From Phycisphaerae bacterium (GTDB lineage Bacteria > Planctomycetota > Phycisphaerae > UBA1845), in the NCBI GenBank assembly GCA_029260115.1, contig JAJDDW010000016.1, positions 1 to 64,000 of the forward strand: a stretch of 64,000 bases of DNA. The letters are read 5' to 3'. The notes under the pieces are model-generated. The model had not been told where the DNA came from and made no database searches. It saw nothing but the letters and a program-made list of their open reading frames with translations. Position numbers and translations under genes: made by a program. Numbering within the stretch: position 1 is the stretch's first letter; the number at the start of each line of letters is the position of its first letter. Shown piece after piece: positions 61,927-64,000 of the stretch.

Positions 61927-63786
61927 GTGTCAGATAGCAAACTCAGTTTCGTGGCCCAAGTTAAGAGTTACCCCGGCGTTTTCTGGTGTGCCAACACCAT
62001 GGAAATATTCGAGCGCATGGCCTGGTATGGTTGGTTTACGGTCATGGCCTTGTACGTGACGGGCAGCCCGGAAACTGGCGGGCTAGGTTTTACAACCGAA
62101 ACACGCGGAACCTTACAGGCTATCATTCCGTGTCTGCTATATCTCATGCCCGTTGTGACCGGTGCGATTGCGGATCAGTTTGGGTATAAGAAATTGTTTA
62201 TCATCGCTTATTCCATCATGATAGCCGCTTATTTTGCGCTGGGGCAGTTCCACGAGTTACATACATTTACAATAGCTTTCTTCTGTGTGGCTATTGGTGC
62301 AGCTATTTTCAAACCAATTATTGTGGGAACTATATCCCGCGTAACCAACGATACCAACTCCAGTATGGCCTTCGGCATTTTTTACATGATGGTCAACATC
62401 GGTGGTTTCGTTGGCCCGTTTGTAGCTGGCGCCGTTCGTGGCTGGGGCTGGGAGTGGGTCTTCATCGCTTGTTCTTCATGGGCAGCGGTTAACTTGGTCA
62501 TAGTTCTTGTATTTTACAGGGAACCTGAAGTTGCAACCCGCAATGAGGAGAAGCGCACGATTGTACAAGCGTTTGGAAAAGCGTTTGAGAATCTAGTCGT
62601 TGTGCTGGGTAACCTGCGCTTTTTCTTAACCGTTGGCGTTGTCATTGTTGGGCTGATGGTGGCCAGTACGTTGGATTCGATTGGCATCTCATGGTTTTCA
62701 TGGTGGTACTGTGGTGTTGGGCTTGTCGGCTGGGTTGTCATCAACTTCATGTACGATGCCTTGCTGCCAGCCGGAAGCGGAAAGCCAGAAGAATCAGGCG
62801 CAGCGAAGCGGTTTCCGCTGTTCAAACGGATGCATTGTAGCGATTGGCGCTTCGCCATATTCCTCTTAATTATGTCAGGTTTTTGGACCAGTTTTAATCA
62901 AATTTTCTACACTATGCCTGAGTACATCCGCGACTATACCAATACGCGCCCTCTGATTGACTTTGCTGAAGCTACTGTCGATGCTGATCCAACAGGACTG
63001 CTCCCGATGATTTTTGGCGAAAATGATTCAACTGATCCGAATGCGGGTGTAGCCAGCGCTATTGCGACAATCAGCGATAAGGAACGTGATCAGATTGAAT
63101 TACGTATTGAGAAATTGATCGCAGGCGGAGGTGAAAAAGACGCAGCCCTATACCCTGAAATAGCCAAAGAGTTGCTGGATACCAAAATTCGTATCGCACC
63201 CGAAGTGCTCACCTCGCTCGTGGCGGAATCGGGTGCGACAACGGCATCGGTTACAGATCGCGTTATTATAATGGGTAGGCAAGTGAACCCGGAATTTATC
63301 GTCAACTTTGATGCCGGAGCCATAATAGCATTTCAGGTGTTGATTTCTTTTCTGATGACCCGCTTCCACCAGTTCACGACCATGATTGTTGGCATGGTAA
63401 TTGCAGCCATTGGGATTGGGTTGTCAGGGTTTGCGGGAGATACGGGTTTGCTTGGTAACGGAGGTTGTATTTGGATTGTTGGTGCAGGTATTATCATATT
63501 TGCCTTCGGTGAGATGATGGCTAGCCCTACCAGCCAGGCGTATATCAGTCGAATTGCACCTAAGGAGAAGGCTGCGCTATACATGGGCTATTATTTTGTA
63601 TCTGTTGCGCTAGGTAATTTGTTTGGCGGCATTCTATCCGGCCAATTGATGGGTAAGCTCGTTCGCGATATGAATCGTCCGGACCTCATGTGGTACACGT
63701 TTGGCGGCATCATGATGGGGACTGCCATCGTATTCTTAATCTACAACAGAGTCGCTTTACCCAAGAGCCAGCCACAGACGGCATAA
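61927..63786 (+). CDS. POT family (proton-coupled) peptide transporter
   Basis: A 619-residue MFS transporter. GTG 61927 is preferred because AGGAG lies 8 bases upstream (61914-61918); the frame continues upstream without a ribosome site. The first helix region has MEIFERMAWYGWFTVMALYV, the ExxER-type motif used for proton coupling in peptide transporters. GYKKLFIIAYSIMI and FGIFYMMVNIGGFVGP match the POT signatures. An unusual loop (about 350-455) between helices is long and hydrophilic. It likely imports di/tripeptides; it is divergent from the Tricorn-type protease gene, which fits. Confidence 0.9.
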   Translation: MSDSKLSFVAQVKSYPGVFWCANTMEIFERMAWYGWFTVMALYVTGSPETGGLGFTTETRGTLQAIIPCLLYLMPVVTGAIADQFGYKKLFIIAYSIMIAAYFALGQFHELHTFTIAFFCVAIGAAIFKPIIVGTISRVTNDTNSSMAFGIFYMMVNIGGFVGPFVAGAVRGWGWEWVFIACSSWAAVNLVIVLVFYREPEVATRNEEKRTIVQAFGKAFENLVVVLGNLRFFLTVGVVIVGLMVASTLDSIGISWFSWWYCGVGLVGWVVINFMYDALLPAGSGKPEESGAAKRFPLFKRMHCSDWRFAIFLLIMSGFWTSFNQIFYTMPEYIRDYTNTRPLIDFAEATVDADPTGLLPMIFGENDSTDPNAGVASAIATISDKERDQIELRIEKLIAGGGEKDAALYPEIAKELLDTKIRIAPEVLTSLVAESGATTASVTDRVIIMGRQVNPEFIVNFDAGAIIAFQVLISFLMTRFHQFTTMIVGMVIAAIGIGLSGFAGDTGLLGNGGCIWIVGAGIIIFAFGEMMASPTSQAYISRIAPKEKAALYMGYYFVSVALGNLFGGILSGQLMGKLVRDMNRPDLMWYTFGGIMMGTAIVFLIYNRVALPKSQPQTA

Positions 63787-63935
63787 CTTCGAGAATGCGT
63801 GCTGATAGAAGTTGATTTTTTTGAAACGAGACGCGGCCTTTTAGCCCGCGCGGTGTTATGAGCGTAATCTACGCTAAGAATTGCTCGTTGCGAATTATTT
63901 ACAGGATTATTTTATTACCAAAATGGGTTTCGAGA

Positions 63936-63963
63936 GTCCGCGCAGGCTATAGCCTGCGGCTCA
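63936..63963. repeat. CCGCGCAGGCTATAGCCTGCGGCTC repeat, copy 3
   Basis: A near-perfect palindrome (GCAGGCTATAGCCTGC). Related copies lie at 35499-35525 and 58193-58219. The last 214 bases of the window contain no other feature. Confidence 0.65.
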
Positions 63964-64000
63964 CTTCAAAATTAAGTGAAAAACATCATGAGTCTTCACG

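Noticed and set aside
1-64000. Prophage or conjugative island
   Set aside because: No integrase, terminase, portal, transposase or relaxase was recognised; only short palindromic repeats were found.

Overview
The window looks like a chromosomal segment of a planctomycete, most likely a Phycisphaerae-type lineage. This is inferred from content only. The pointers are exosortase H with IPTL-type C-terminal anchors, several secreted proteins ending in dockerin-like EF-hand modules, a small membrane protein with the CxxC...RCPECG zinc ribbon common in planctomycetes, a bacterial Ski2-like helicase, a Tricorn-type protease, and many short hairpin repeats between genes. Base composition is close to 50% GC. 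No rRNA, tRNA, CRISPR array, integrase or transposase was seen.

Layout. 0-15 kb is a surface-protein region. It holds a giant Cys-rich repeat protein with a von Willebrand A domain and an IPTL-type anchor (135-7835), an Lnt-like membrane protein without its catalytic domain (7949-8671), a second IPTL-anchored protein with thrombospondin-3-type calcium repeats (8922-11189), a run of terminator-like hairpins, exosortase H (11596-12231), a probable partner membrane protein (12253-13044) and a sulfatase-fold/TPR protein lacking the sulfatase cysteine (13129-15066). Enzyme and substrates are together, so this is the most coherent system in the window. 15-22 kb holds a His-rich membrane protein, an AmrS-like radical SAM enzyme, then central metabolism: gapdh, pgk, rpe, a degenerate histidine-phosphatase protein and accD. 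22-30 kb holds secreted proteins (a degenerate amidase-like protein, a subtilase-fold protein that has lost its catalytic residues, a DUF1579 protein, a beta-helix protein) and a two-gene betaine-type ABC transporter. 30-38 kb is housekeeping: class I aldolase, trigger factor with a histone-like tail, two clpP genes, trpG/pabA, hemW, an FHA protein. 38-49 kb carries a secreted dockerin-like protein, a Ski2-like helicase, a Cys/Met-metabolism PLP enzyme, a lipoprotein, a possible 30-residue membrane peptide and a MATE exporter. 48-64 kb carries PIN-TRAM, ispD, a TPR lipoprotein, two unknown proteins, an HDOD protein, an M16 peptidase, a HEAT-like protein, a Tricorn-like protease and a POT-family peptide transporter. 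The last three suggest extracytoplasmic protein breakdown followed by peptide uptake.

Two recurring themes stand out. First, catalytic-fold proteins that have lost active-site residues (subtilase, histidine phosphatase, probably amidase, and the Lnt-like protein). Second, at least five families of palindromic intergenic repeats, one of which supplies the last codons and stop of trpG/pabA. Many start codons were moved from the longest reading frame to the one with the best Shine-Dalgarno (SD) spacing; the entries say where.
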